From Bacteroidales bacterium (GTDB lineage Bacteria > Bacteroidota > Bacteroidia > Bacteroidales > Muribaculaceae), in NCBI GenBank assembly GCA_004557195.1, contig SFER01000030.1:1-15480 (forward strand): DNA of 15,480 nt. Reading direction: 5' to 3'. A model generated the notes under the pieces. The model worked only from the letters and a program-made list of their open reading frames with translations. It ran no database searches and was not told the DNA's origin. Each line of letters starts with the position of its first letter. The first letter of the stretch is position 1. This document shows positions 7,450 to 15,449 of this stretch, piece by piece. A program made the position numbers and the translations under genes.

Positions 7450-9021
7450 ATGAACGACTTAATTAGTGTAGTAGATTGGTCGAGGGCGCAATTTGCGCTC
7501 ACAGCCATGTATCATTGGATTTTCGTTCCACTGACACTCGGACTTTCGATTATCGTAGCGGTAATGGAAAGTTACTATGTGAAGACAGGCGACACCAAGT
7601 GGCTCAACATCACAAAATTTTGGATGACCTTGTTTGGCATCAACTTCGCAATCGGAGTAGCCACAGGTATTATCCTCGAATTTGAATTCGGCACCAACTG
7701 GTCGAATTACAGCTGGTTTGTAGGCGACATCTTCGGAGCGCCGCTCGCCATCGAGGGAATCCTTGCCTTCTTCATGGAATCGACATTTATCGCGGTGATG
7801 TTCTTTGGATGGAACAAGGTGAGCAAGCGCTTCCACCTCGCCTCGACATGGCTCACAGCACTCGGAGCCGCCATTTCGGCACTGTGGATTCTTGTAGCCA
7901 ACTCGTGGATGCAGTATCCGGCAGGGATGGAATTCGACCCCGACCAAATGCGCAATGTGATGGCAAACTTTTGGGAGGTGGCATTCTCGCCGGTGGCAGT
8001 GAACAAATATTTCCACACCGTGTTCAGCGGCTGGGCACTCGCCGGAATTTTCGTCATTGGAGTGAGCGCATGGATGCTTCTCAAGAAGCGCAACACCGAA
8101 ATGGCGATTATGAGCACCAAAATCGGCGCCGTAGTGGGACTTGCCGGTATGCTTCTCACTATGGGATTTGGCGACGGCTCTGCCAAGGTGGTGTCGAGAG
8201 TTCAACCGATGAAACTCGCCGCCATGGAGGGTCTCTACGTGGGCGAGAAAGGACAATCGATTGTTGCTGCCGGAATCATAAACCCGGAGAAGAAATACAA
8301 CAACGATGAAGACCCGTATATTTTCGACATCTCAATCCCCGGCGGTCTCGCCTTCCTTGCACGCGGCGACTTCAACGCATTTGTTCCCGGAGTGAAAGAC
8401 ATCATCGAGGGGCGCGACATCAACGCCGACGGCGACACAATCAACACCGTGCCCTACGCCGAGCGAATAGCCCGCGGAAAGGCAGCCCACGCTGCATTGC
8501 GCAAATTCGACATCGCAAAAGCCAATGGCGACAAAGCGGCAATGGACGCTGCACACACCGCCCTCAAAGCCGATTACCAATTCTTCGGCTACGGATATAT
8601 GGACAGCGTGGAGGAAGCGATACCCAATATCCCGCTCGTGTTCTATTCCTTCCACATTATGGTGATTCTCGGCTCGTTCCTCTTTGCAGTGCTCATCTTT
8701 GTGCTCCTGCTCATATATAAGAAAAAAGAGTGGCTCACCGGCTCATGGCTCGTGCAATGGCTCTGCATCGTGTCGATTCCGCTCGTGTGGATATGCAGCC
8801 AAGCCGGATGGGTTACCGCCGAGGTGGGACGCCAGCCGTGGGTGATTCAAGACTTGATGCCTGCACGTGCCGCTATCTCCGACATCAGCGCAGGCTCGGT
8901 TCAACTCACATTCACTCTGTTTGCAATCCTCTTCACCTGCCTTCTCGTGGCAGAGGTGAGCATTATGCTTCATCAGATTTCAAAGAAGTCGAAAACCGAC
9001 ATATTAAACGCTAACCATTAA
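7450..9021 (+). CDS. cydA: Cytochrome bd quinol oxidase subunit I
   Basis: CydA carries the quinol site and all three hemes (b558, b595, d) of a terminal oxidase that reduces oxygen to water with high affinity in the cytoplasmic membrane. At 523 residues it is close to E. coli CydA. The key residues are present: His22 in MYHWIFVPLTLG, Glu102 and Glu110 in EGILAFFMES, His189 in KYFHTVFSGW, Lys255 and Glu260 in MKLAAMEG, Met404 in FYSFHIMV and Glu458 with GRQPW. His402 stands where E. coli has Arg391. The quinol-side loop between about residues 260 and 390 is hydrophilic, with an Ala- and Lys-rich helix. It lies between the DUF4492 gene and cydB in one operon. In a gut-type anaerobe this oxidase allows use of traces of oxygen. 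Confidence 0.97.
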   Translation: MNDLISVVDWSRAQFALTAMYHWIFVPLTLGLSIIVAVMESYYVKTGDTKWLNITKFWMTLFGINFAIGVATGIILEFEFGTNWSNYSWFVGDIFGAPLAIEGILAFFMESTFIAVMFFGWNKVSKRFHLASTWLTALGAAISALWILVANSWMQYPAGMEFDPDQMRNVMANFWEVAFSPVAVNKYFHTVFSGWALAGIFVIGVSAWMLLKKRNTEMAIMSTKIGAVVGLAGMLLTMGFGDGSAKVVSRVQPMKLAAMEGLYVGEKGQSIVAAGIINPEKKYNNDEDPYIFDISIPGGLAFLARGDFNAFVPGVKDIIEGRDINADGDTINTVPYAERIARGKAAHAALRKFDIAKANGDKAAMDAAHTALKADYQFFGYGYMDSVEEAIPNIPLVFYSFHIMVILGSFLFAVLIFVLLLIYKKKEWLTGSWLVQWLCIVSIPLVWICSQAGWVTAEVGRQPWVIQDLMPARAAISDISAGSVQLTFTLFAILFTCLLVAEVSIMLHQISKKSKTDILNANH

Positions 9022-9033
9022 TATTATACAACT

Positions 9034-10173
9034 ATGATAACTTACGAATTTCTTCAACAATATTGGTGGTTCCTGATTTCGGTGCTCGGAGCGCTGTTGG
9101 TGTTCTTATTGTTTGTGCAAGGAGGACAGACACTGCTGTGTGGCGCAAAAACCGAAGGAGCACGCACAATGATGGTTAATTCACTCGGGCGCAAATGGGA
9201 ACTGTCGTTTACAATGCTTGTAGTGTTTGGCGGCGCATTCTTCGCCTCCTTCCCGCTGTTCTACTCCACCAGCTTCGGCGGTGCCTATTGGCTGTGGGTG
9301 ATAATCCTTTTCAGCTTTGTAATCCAGGCTGTGTCGTATGAATACCGCAGCAAGCCGGGCAACATCTTTGGCACACGCACATTCGACACATTCCTGTGGC
9401 TCAACGGCATAGTGGGCTGCTTCATGCTTGGCGTGGCGGTATCGACATTCTTCTATGGCGCAGAGTTCACCGTAGAGAAAGGCAACCTGCTCGACGCATC
9501 GGCTCCGGTAATCTCGCGCTGGGCATCCACACGCGGTCTTGAGGCTCTGCTCAATGTAAACAGCATCGTTTTCGGACTTGCAATCGTGTTCCTAGCACGC
9601 ACACAAGGCGCACTCTATTTCTGCAACAACATTGCCACCCCCGAGGTGTTTGCACAGCAGAAAAAGAATGTGCTCTACAATGGGGCGGTGTTTGTGGTTC
9701 TTTTCCTCATTGTAGCCGGCACACTTCTCCTGAGCGATGGCTACCAAGTGGGCGCTGATGGCAAAATCGAGACAGTGGCTTACAAATATTTCCTCAACTT
9801 CATCGACATGTGGTGGGTATTGCTGTTGTTCCTCGTCGGCGTTGTGGCAGTGCTCTACGCGATAATCCGCACAGCCTTCTCGGAGCGATTCACTTGCGGC
9901 ATCTGGTATAGCGGAATAGGCACAGTGCTTGTAGTGCTCGCGCTATTCTTCATTGCGGGCTACAACAATACTCCTTACTATCCATCGCTTCTCGACCCGC
10001 AAAGTTCGCTCACCATTCAAAACAGTTCGTCGAGTGAATTCACCCTTGCGGTGATGAGTGTGGTGAGCCTCTTGGTGCCCTTTGTAGCCGCCTATATAAT
10101 ATATGTGTGGTACAAAATGGACAAAACGCCAATCACGGAACAAGAAATGGAAGAAACAGCACACAAATACTGA
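9034..10173 (+). CDS. cydB: Cytochrome bd quinol oxidase subunit II
   Basis: CydB is the second membrane subunit of the bd oxidase. The 379-residue length matches E. coli CydB, and the two align by eye from MITYEFLQQYWW to the end: GGAFFASFPLFY, YEYRSK, TQGALY and the C-terminal SLTIQNSSSSEFTL..VWYKMDKTPIT. About eight membrane helices are visible. Two positions differ from the classical form: the acidic TDGFD motif of helix 1 reads FVQGGQ, and the WDGN motif reads WELS with Glu56 in place of the Asp. As best I recall this is the usual Bacteroidota form. The start lies 12 bases after the cydA stop, and a terminator follows. Confidence 0.95.
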   Translation: MITYEFLQQYWWFLISVLGALLVFLLFVQGGQTLLCGAKTEGARTMMVNSLGRKWELSFTMLVVFGGAFFASFPLFYSTSFGGAYWLWVIILFSFVIQAVSYEYRSKPGNIFGTRTFDTFLWLNGIVGCFMLGVAVSTFFYGAEFTVEKGNLLDASAPVISRWASTRGLEALLNVNSIVFGLAIVFLARTQGALYFCNNIATPEVFAQQKKNVLYNGAVFVVLFLIVAGTLLLSDGYQVGADGKIETVAYKYFLNFIDMWWVLLLFLVGVVAVLYAIIRTAFSERFTCGIWYSGIGTVLVVLALFFIAGYNNTPYYPSLLDPQSSLTIQNSSSSEFTLAVMSVVSLLVPFVAAYIIYVWYKMDKTPITEQEMEETAHKY

Positions 10174-10192
10174 TTCCCCCACCCGATTTCAC

Positions 10193-10221
10193 AAAAATGG
10201 TCGCCCCGGCGGCCATTTTTT
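10193..10221 (+). terminator. Rho-independent terminator after cydB
   Basis: AAAAATGG, TCGCC, two loop bases, GGCGG and CCATTTTT form a continuous 13-bp stem (one T-G wobble), with a T run at the end. It ends the cyd operon 20 bases after its stop codon and separates it from the CRISPR locus. Confidence 0.85.
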
Positions 10222-10269
10222 GTGCTTTTATGCCTAAATTTTAACAGATGAAGCAAAGTTTAACTTTCA

Positions 10270-10288
10270 TGTGCCCGAATCCGGCACA
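10270..10288. repeat. Short hairpin in the cydB-tracrRNA gap
   Basis: TGTGCC and GGCACA pair around a 7-base loop. Just upstream AAAGTT-T-AACTTT (10255-10267) is another small inverted repeat, and TATATTTG at 10299-10306 is a -7-like box without a -33 partner. I see no gene in 10222-10366. Confidence 0.3.
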
Positions 10289-10366
10289 CCCAATGTATTA
10301 TATTTGTGCGCATGAACATTGACATGATGAAAATCGACTCCGCCGACAGAAAAATGGGATGGGGAC

Positions 10367-10448
10367 AAAAAAACTCCCACCGAAGCGGGAGTATAGGTCT
10401 TATAACCTTCGGCCATCGCGGCCTTATTGTGATAAGATGTAAAAATTT
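10367..10448 (-). ncRNA. tracrRNA of the type II-C system
   Basis: On the minus strand an anti-repeat region (about 10448-10424) ends in TTATCACAATAAGGCC, closely resembling the CAATAAGGCC junction of Neisseria type II-C tracrRNA. It is followed by a nexus hairpin GGCC/GGCC (10423-10411), a small stem AGGT/ACCT (10408-10395) and a terminator stem ACTCCC/GGGAGT (10392-10373) running into seven T (10373-10367). The RNA base-pairs with the CRISPR repeat, is processed with it and anchors in Cas9. It is transcribed away from cas9. By pairing it predicts a repeat beginning (G or A)TTGTGATAAGATGT. The exact 5' end is inferred from the promoter. Confidence 0.85.
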
Positions 10449-10454
10449 ATGACG

Positions 10455-10486
10455 CAAATTAAAGGATAATATTTGGAAATCTCAAA
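10455..10486 (-). promoter_or_regulatory. Proximal tracrRNA promoter
   Basis: On the minus strand TTTGA (10486-10482) and TTAATTTG (10462-10455) are 19-20 bases apart. The -7 box has one mismatch to TAnnTTTG. It would start the short tracrRNA near 10448. It overlaps the cas9 promoter on the other strand. Confidence 0.55.
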
Positions 10487-10503
10487 TATTTGGAGTAATT
10501 TTA
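10472..10503 (+). promoter_or_regulatory. Candidate cas9-cas1-cas2 promoter
   Basis: TTTGG (10472-10476) and TAATTTTA (10496-10503) are 19-20 bases apart, with the last -7 base differing from consensus. The cas9 ATG is 28 bases downstream. A 10-bp direct repeat (AATATTTGGA at 10468-10477 and 10485-10494) and the palindrome CAAATATTTG (10483-10492) lie inside it. Confidence 0.45.
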
Positions 10504-10507
10504 TTGT

Positions 10508-10538
10508 CAAATTAATAAAATTTAACTGCTATGACAAA
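10508..10538 (-). promoter_or_regulatory. Candidate distal promoter for a longer tracrRNA
   Basis: On the minus strand TTTG (10538-10535, inside the first cas9 codons), exactly 19 bases, then TTAATTTG (10515-10508). The -7 box is identical to that of the proximal tracrRNA promoter. It would start a transcript of about 135 bases near 10501. The region is AT-rich, so chance is possible. Confidence 0.4.
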
Positions 10539-13500
10539 GATATTAGGTATTGACACCGGCACCAACAGTCTTGGATGGGCTATTGTAGAACGAAATGAAG
10601 AGACAAACGAATACACGCTTTTAGACCACGGAACCCACATTTTCGCCGAGGGCGTGAAAATTGAAAAAGGTATTGAATCATCACGCGCATCCGAGCGCAC
10701 CGAGCACCGCGGAGTGCGCCGCCACTATTGGCGCAGGAAAGTGCGCAAAATTCGCTTGCTCAAAGTACTAATCGACAACCACTTGTGCCCGCCGCTATCG
10801 GATGCCGACTTGCGCCGCTGGCGACTCAACAAGCACTACCCTATCGACGAGGCTTTCATGGCATGGCAGCGCACCGAGGACAAAGAGGGAATCAATCCCT
10901 ATCGTTTCCGTCACATTTGCCTCTCGGAGCGGCTCAATCTTGATGACCTCACCCAGCGATATATCCTCGGTCGAGCACTCTACCACATCAACCAGCGACG
11001 CGGCTTCTTGAGCAACCGCAAAGAGAGCACAAAAGAGAGTGATGGAAAGGTAAAGGAAGGAATATCAAAACTCGAAGATGAGATGCGCGCGGCTGGATGC
11101 GCCTATATCGGGGACTATTTCTTCACCCTCTACGAGCGCGGCGAGCGCATTCGCACTCACTACACTTCGCGCAAAGAGCACTACCTCGCCGAGTTCCGCG
11201 CCATTTGTGCCAAGCAGCAACTCGACACAGAACTCACCTCTCGCCTCGAGAAAGCGATTTTCTTCCAGCGTCCGCTCAAGTCGCAGAAGCAGAGCGTTGG
11301 TGTGTGCACCTTCGAAAAAGGGAAGGCGCGCTGTCCTGTTTCCCATCCGCTCTACGAGGAATACCGAATGTGGAGTTTTATCAACAACATTAAGATGCAG
11401 GGACCGGGCGATACCGCACTGCGACCGCTCAAGCCCGAGGAAATCAATCGAATAATTCCTCTGTTTATGCGCAAGAGCAAATCTTCGTTCCCGATGGAGG
11501 ATATCGCAAAAACTTTGGGCGGAAAGAAAAACTATTGCTGCATTAAGGAGGATTCTCCCAAGCAGTACAAGTTTAACTACTTCATGGACACATCGGTGAG
11601 CGGATGCCCGGTAACAGCCCAACTTATCGACATCTTTGGCGACGACTGGAAATCGGTAATCTGCCAGGTTTATACAGCCGCCGGCAACAAGAGCGAGGAG
11701 CAAATAGTGAACGATGCGTGGCACGCCCTTTTCTTCTTTGACGACGACGACAGGCTCCGCGATTTTGCCCGCGCCAAGTTGCAGTTGAGCGACGAAGACG
11801 CAGCCAAGTTTGCAGCAATAAAAATGCCACAAGACTATGCGGCACTGAGCATCAAGGCGATACGCAAGATATTGCCCTATCTGCGCGACTACGGCTTAAT
11901 CTATAGCGAGGCGGTATTTCTCGCCAACCTGTGTGCAGTGCTCCCTGCCGGAGTGTGGGAGGATGAGAAACGCCGCGCCCACGCAATCGAGGGCGCCATC
12001 GAAGCGATACACCGCCCAGGCGACGACACTATGGAGCAACGGCTCAAAGACTATCTCCGCTTGAGTTACGATGTAGATGACGAGCACCTCGCCCGCATTT
12101 TCCACCCTTCGATGCTCGAAACCTATCCCGACTGCAAGCCCGATGAACGCGGAATATATCGCCTCGGCAGCCCGCGCGTCAACAGCGTGAAAAACCCGAT
12201 GGCGATGCACTCCATGTTCCGCCTGCGCCGAGTGGTGAACAGGCTCCTCGCCGAAGGCAAAATCGACAACGAAACGGTTATCCACATCGAGTTTGCCCGC
12301 GAACTCAACGATGCCAACCGCCGCAAGGCGATAAAGGATTTCCAGCGCGACAACGAGAAGACCCGCGAGGAGTGCAGGAAGAAAATCGCCGAGGTGTTTA
12401 AAGATTTGGACATCGCACGTGAGCCGTCGGACAACGACATTCTCCGCTACCGCCTCTGGGAGGAGCAGAACCATGTGTGCATCTACACCGGCGAATCTAT
12501 CAGCCTGAGCGATTTCCTCGGAAGCAACCCGAAATACGACATCGAGCACACTGTGCCTCAGAGCGCTGGCGGCGACAGCACTATGATGAACCTCACTCTG
12601 TGCCAAAACCGCTTCAACCGCGAAGTGAAAAAGACCGCCCTACCCTCGCAACTCGCCAATATCGAGGAAATTCTCCCGCGCATTGCCCATTGGAAGGAGA
12701 AAGCCGAGGAACTCGGTAAGCAGATTCGCCGCCTCAAGAGCGCGCGCCCTGCCGCCAAGGAGGACAAAGACCGCAACATTCAGCGTCGCCATCTCCTCTC
12801 GCTCCAGCGCGACTATTGGCTCGGTAAATACCGCCGTTTCACCATGACCGAAGTCCCGGAGGGCTTCTCGCGCCGACAAGGAACCGACATCAGCGTGATT
12901 TCGCGCTATGCACGCCTCTACCTCAAGTCGGTGTTTAAAAAGGTGTTTGTGGTGAAAGGTATTGCCACGAGCGATTTCCGCAAGATGTGGGGAATACAGG
13001 AGGAATACTCTCGCAAGGAGCGTGTGAACCATGCCCACCACTGCATCGACGCTATCACAATCGCCTGCATAGGTCCTCACGAGTATGCCCGCCTTGCGCA
13101 ATACTACCACGAGGAAGCCGACAACAAATTCTACGGCAGGGAGAAGCCGCAAAACTTCCCCAAGCCGTGGCGCACGTTTGTCGAAGACATCCGCCACATC
13201 CAGGACAGCCTCTTGGTGTCGCACTACACCGCCGACAACATCGCCAAGAGTGCGCGCCGACGCATCGACACCCCCGACGGCCGCTTGCTCTGCCGCGGCG
13301 ATGTGGCGCGCGGCTCGCTACACCTCGACACCTGCTATGGCGCTATCGACCGCGACGGCGACATTAGATATGTGGTGCGTCGTTCGCTCGATTCGCTTGA
13401 CGAAAAAGACATCAAACTCATAGTTGACGACGAGGTGCGCGCCCGTGTAGAGCAGAGTGTGAAGGAATATGGCTCCCTCAAAAAGGCTGTGGAAGCCGAC

Positions 13501-14142
13501 GGAGTGTGGATGAACCGCGAAAAGGGTGTGAGAATACGCAAAGTGCGTGTGTTCACTCCTTCGGTTACGCGTCCGGTGAATATCCGCCACCATCGCGACG
13601 AGTCGCGCCACGAATACAAGCGCCAAATCCATGTGATGAACGACCGCAACTACGCCATGGCTATCTACATCGGCAAGGACGCCAAAGGAAAGGAAAAACG
13701 AGACTTCCAACTTGTGAATATGCTCGATGCCGCCAACTACTACCGTCGCAGCTACAATCGCGATGCCGATGAGCCGCTCGTTGCGCCCACCAGTCCTAAG
13801 GGATACCCGCTTGCATATATCCTCAAGCCCGGAACTATGGTGCTTCTCTATGAAAATAGCCCGAAAGAGGTGCTTGAAGCAAGCAAAGAGGAATTGCAAC
13901 GACGATTGTATAAGGTTACTGGATTGTCTATATTAGTTTCCGGTAATAGCAGTTACGGACGTATTTACATTACCCATAATCAAGAAGCAAGAAGCACTAC
14001 TGAATACAAATTCCAGAATGGAGCATTCGCTTCAAATGAAGCAATAAGGCCTGCGATAATGCTCCTAAGCAGCCAACTAAATGCTCTTGTAGAAGGGAAG
14101 GATTTTGTGATGAACGAAATTGGTGAAATAGTTTTCAAATGA
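10531..14142 (+). CDS. cas9: Type II-C CRISPR nuclease Cas9
   Basis: Cas9 cuts DNA matched by a crRNA-tracrRNA guide. The 1203-residue protein shows, in order, RuvC-I (KILGIDTGTNSLGWAIV, catalytic Asp8), an Arg-rich bridge helix (about 52-80), the recognition lobe, RuvC-II (IHIEFAREL, Glu587), HNH (CIYTG at 650, then YDIEH with Asp670 and His673, and Asn696 in FNREVKK), RuvC-III (HAHHCIDA, His836, His837, Asp840) and a WED/PAM-interacting C-terminus from about 900. All nuclease residues are intact. It is shorter than many Bacteroides Cas9 proteins. The ATG at 10531 is right because Asp8 falls where expected. From about residue 1105 the base composition drops to about 39% GC from about 54% in the preceding 300 bases, suggesting a separately acquired C-terminal end. 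cas1 follows after 27 bases. The PAM cannot be read. Confidence 0.97.
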   Translation: MTKILGIDTGTNSLGWAIVERNEETNEYTLLDHGTHIFAEGVKIEKGIESSRASERTEHRGVRRHYWRRKVRKIRLLKVLIDNHLCPPLSDADLRRWRLNKHYPIDEAFMAWQRTEDKEGINPYRFRHICLSERLNLDDLTQRYILGRALYHINQRRGFLSNRKESTKESDGKVKEGISKLEDEMRAAGCAYIGDYFFTLYERGERIRTHYTSRKEHYLAEFRAICAKQQLDTELTSRLEKAIFFQRPLKSQKQSVGVCTFEKGKARCPVSHPLYEEYRMWSFINNIKMQGPGDTALRPLKPEEINRIIPLFMRKSKSSFPMEDIAKTLGGKKNYCCIKEDSPKQYKFNYFMDTSVSGCPVTAQLIDIFGDDWKSVICQVYTAAGNKSEEQIVNDAWHALFFFDDDDRLRDFARAKLQLSDEDAAKFAAIKMPQDYAALSIKAIRKILPYLRDYGLIYSEAVFLANLCAVLPAGVWEDEKRRAHAIEGAIEAIHRPGDDTMEQRLKDYLRLSYDVDDEHLARIFHPSMLETYPDCKPDERGIYRLGSPRVNSVKNPMAMHSMFRLRRVVNRLLAEGKIDNETVIHIEFARELNDANRRKAIKDFQRDNEKTREECRKKIAEVFKDLDIAREPSDNDILRYRLWEEQNHVCIYTGESISLSDFLGSNPKYDIEHTVPQSAGGDSTMMNLTLCQNRFNREVKKTALPSQLANIEEILPRIAHWKEKAEELGKQIRRLKSARPAAKEDKDRNIQRRHLLSLQRDYWLGKYRRFTMTEVPEGFSRRQGTDISVISRYARLYLKSVFKKVFVVKGIATSDFRKMWGIQEEYSRKERVNHAHHCIDAITIACIGPHEYARLAQYYHEEADNKFYGREKPQNFPKPWRTFVEDIRHIQDSLLVSHYTADNIAKSARRRIDTPDGRLLCRGDVARGSLHLDTCYGAIDRDGDIRYVVRRSLDSLDEKDIKLIVDDEVRARVEQSVKEYGSLKKAVEADGVWMNREKGVRIRKVRVFTPSVTRPVNIRHHRDESRHEYKRQIHVMNDRNYAMAIYIGKDAKGKEKRDFQLVNMLDAANYYRRSYNRDADEPLVAPTSPKGYPLAYILKPGTMVLLYENSPKEVLEASKEELQRRLYKVTGLSILVSGNSSYGRIYITHNQEARSTTEYKFQNGAFASNEAIRPAIMLLSSQLNALVEGKDFVMNEIGEIVFK

Positions 14143-14169
14143 GTTGTCATCATGTAAATATTGACAGCC

Positions 14170-15054
14170 ATGCTGAAACAGACGCTAACCTTTCAAAGTG
14201 CGGTGTCGTTGAGTCTAAAGGACCGCCAACTGGTTATCAAGCCGGCTGGCGACGACACCGCAATCACCCGCCCCATCGAGGATATCGGTGTGGTGGTCGT
14301 GGAAAACCAAATGGTGCGATTCACCGTTCCTGTTCTTAATGCCCTTGCCGAAAACAATGTGGCTGTGGTGTTTTGCGATGCCACAGCAATGCCTCGCTCG
14401 ATTCTGATGTCGCTCGACGGCAACTCCACATTGCAGGAAATCCACCGCGCTCAAATCGAGGCGGGCGAGCCTGCCAAGAAACGCGCTTGGAAACAGATTA
14501 TCGAGAGTAAAATCAAGAATCAATCGCTCCTGCTCGAGTCTCTCGGATTATGCGGCTCGCCGCTGCGCTCGCTCCTCGCCGGGGTGAAAAGCGGCGACCC
14601 CGACAACCGGGAAGGGCGCGCGGCAAGAATTTACTGGAGCCAAATTTTCGGCCCCGATTTCAGGCGCGAGCGCAATGGAGTGCCGCCAAACGGCTTGCTG
14701 AACTATGGATATGCCATCCTGCGCGCCGCGGTGATAAGGGCATTGGTGGGTTCGGGGCTTTATCCGGCTTTCGGCATCTTTCACCGCAACCGATACAATG
14801 CGTTTCCTCTTGCCGACGACATTATGGAGCCTTACCGCCCGATGGTCGATGCCATAGTGTATGACCTGTATTCCAAGGGATGCCTAATGCTCGGAAAAGA
14901 GGAAAAGATGACTCTCCAACGTGTGCTTGTGTGTGATGTGGCAATGGGCGAAGTTACACGACCTCTGCAAGTGGCTTTGTCGATGACTACCGCCTCGCTC
15001 GCCAAATATTACAAAGGTGATACCGACAAACTGCAACTCCCTGTGCTGAAATGA
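14170..15054 (+). CDS. cas1: CRISPR integrase Cas1
   Basis: Cas1 is the metal-dependent integrase that, with Cas2, inserts new spacers at the leader end of the array. The 294-residue protein starts MLKQTLTFQSAVSLSLKDRQLVIKP, the usual type II beginning, so I choose the ATG at 14170 over the in-frame TTG at 14161. The catalytic triad is visible: Glu148 in REGRAARIYW, His205 in GIFHRNRYNAF and Glu220 in LADDIMEPYRP. The N-terminal part is a beta-rich domain (EDIGVVVVEN, ENNVAVVFCDA) and the rest is the helical catalytic domain. It is followed by cas2 with a 4-base ATGA overlap, pointing to coupled translation, and belongs to the cas9 operon. Confidence 0.97.
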   Translation: MLKQTLTFQSAVSLSLKDRQLVIKPAGDDTAITRPIEDIGVVVVENQMVRFTVPVLNALAENNVAVVFCDATAMPRSILMSLDGNSTLQEIHRAQIEAGEPAKKRAWKQIIESKIKNQSLLLESLGLCGSPLRSLLAGVKSGDPDNREGRAARIYWSQIFGPDFRRERNGVPPNGLLNYGYAILRAAVIRALVGSGLYPAFGIFHRNRYNAFPLADDIMEPYRPMVDAIVYDLYSKGCLMLGKEEKMTLQRVLVCDVAMGEVTRPLQVALSMTTASLAKYYKGDTDKLQLPVLK

Positions 15055-15389
15055 GCGAGTCGCGTATCAATGCCTATAATATCATGTGGCTCTTTGTGTT
15101 TTTCGACCTCCCGGTTACCACCAAAAAGGAGCGAAAAGAGGCGGCGACATTTCGCAAGAACCTGCTCAAAGATGGCTTCACCATGCTGCAATATTCGGTG
15201 TATATAAGGCACTGCGCCTCGATTCAAAGCCGAGATGTACACATGAAGCGTGTGAAAATTATGGTCCCCGGCACCGGACAAGTGAGTATGCTATGCGTTA
15301 CCGATAAGCAATACTCTGAAATTGTCAACTTTTGGGGCGTTGAGAAGAAAAAAATCGTGCCCCAGCCTCGACAACTCGAATTTTTCTAA
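15051..15389 (+). CDS. cas2: CRISPR adaptation protein Cas2
   Basis: Cas2 forms the central dimer of the Cas1-Cas2 spacer integration complex. The 112-residue product has the ferredoxin-like start WLFVFFDLPVTTKKERK with the conserved Asp19, then FRKNLLKDGFTMLQYSVYIRHC and a later strand SMLCVTDKQY, as in type II Cas2. The C-terminal tail PQPRQLEFF is also typical of the type II form. The start codon overlaps the cas1 stop by four bases. No csn2 or cas4 follows, which sets the subtype as II-C. An interrupted inverted repeat overlaps its stop codon. Confidence 0.96.
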   Translation: MSESRINAYNIMWLFVFFDLPVTTKKERKEAATFRKNLLKDGFTMLQYSVYIRHCASIQSRDVHMKRVKIMVPGTGQVSMLCVTDKQYSEIVNFWGVEKKKIVPQPRQLEFF

Positions 15390-15419
15390 TTCTACACCTA
15401 TTATATATGTGTTGAATTA
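15387..15419. repeat. Interrupted inverted repeat at the end of cas2
   Basis: TAATTC-t-ACAC pairs with GTGT-t-GAATTA around an 11-base loop (15398-15408), starting at the cas2 stop codon. There is no T run after it, so a classical terminator is unlikely. It may be a leader element or message stabiliser. Confidence 0.35.
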
Positions 15420-15449
15420 ATACTTTACAGGAAATTCCCTCTTTACCTA

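Noticed and set aside
7459..8256. Minus-strand open frame opposite cydA
   Set aside because: Codon bias of cydA leaves the antisense frame free of stops; the product is His- and Cys-rich with no motif.
10312..10446. 44-codon plus-strand open frame opposite tracrRNA, 5 bases after a TATATTTG box
   Set aside because: No -33 partner for the box and the frame simply reads through the antisense of the tracrRNA hairpins; a coding role is unlikely, although an antisense RNA cannot be excluded.
11065..11832. Minus-strand open frame of 255 codons opposite cas9, a candidate anti-CRISPR or regulator
   Set aside because: It lies wholly inside the Cas9 recognition lobe, has no promoter box and follows from the codon bias of cas9.
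14161..14169. TTG upstream start for cas1
   Set aside because: The ATG at 14170 gives the usual type II Cas1 beginning MLK and normal length.
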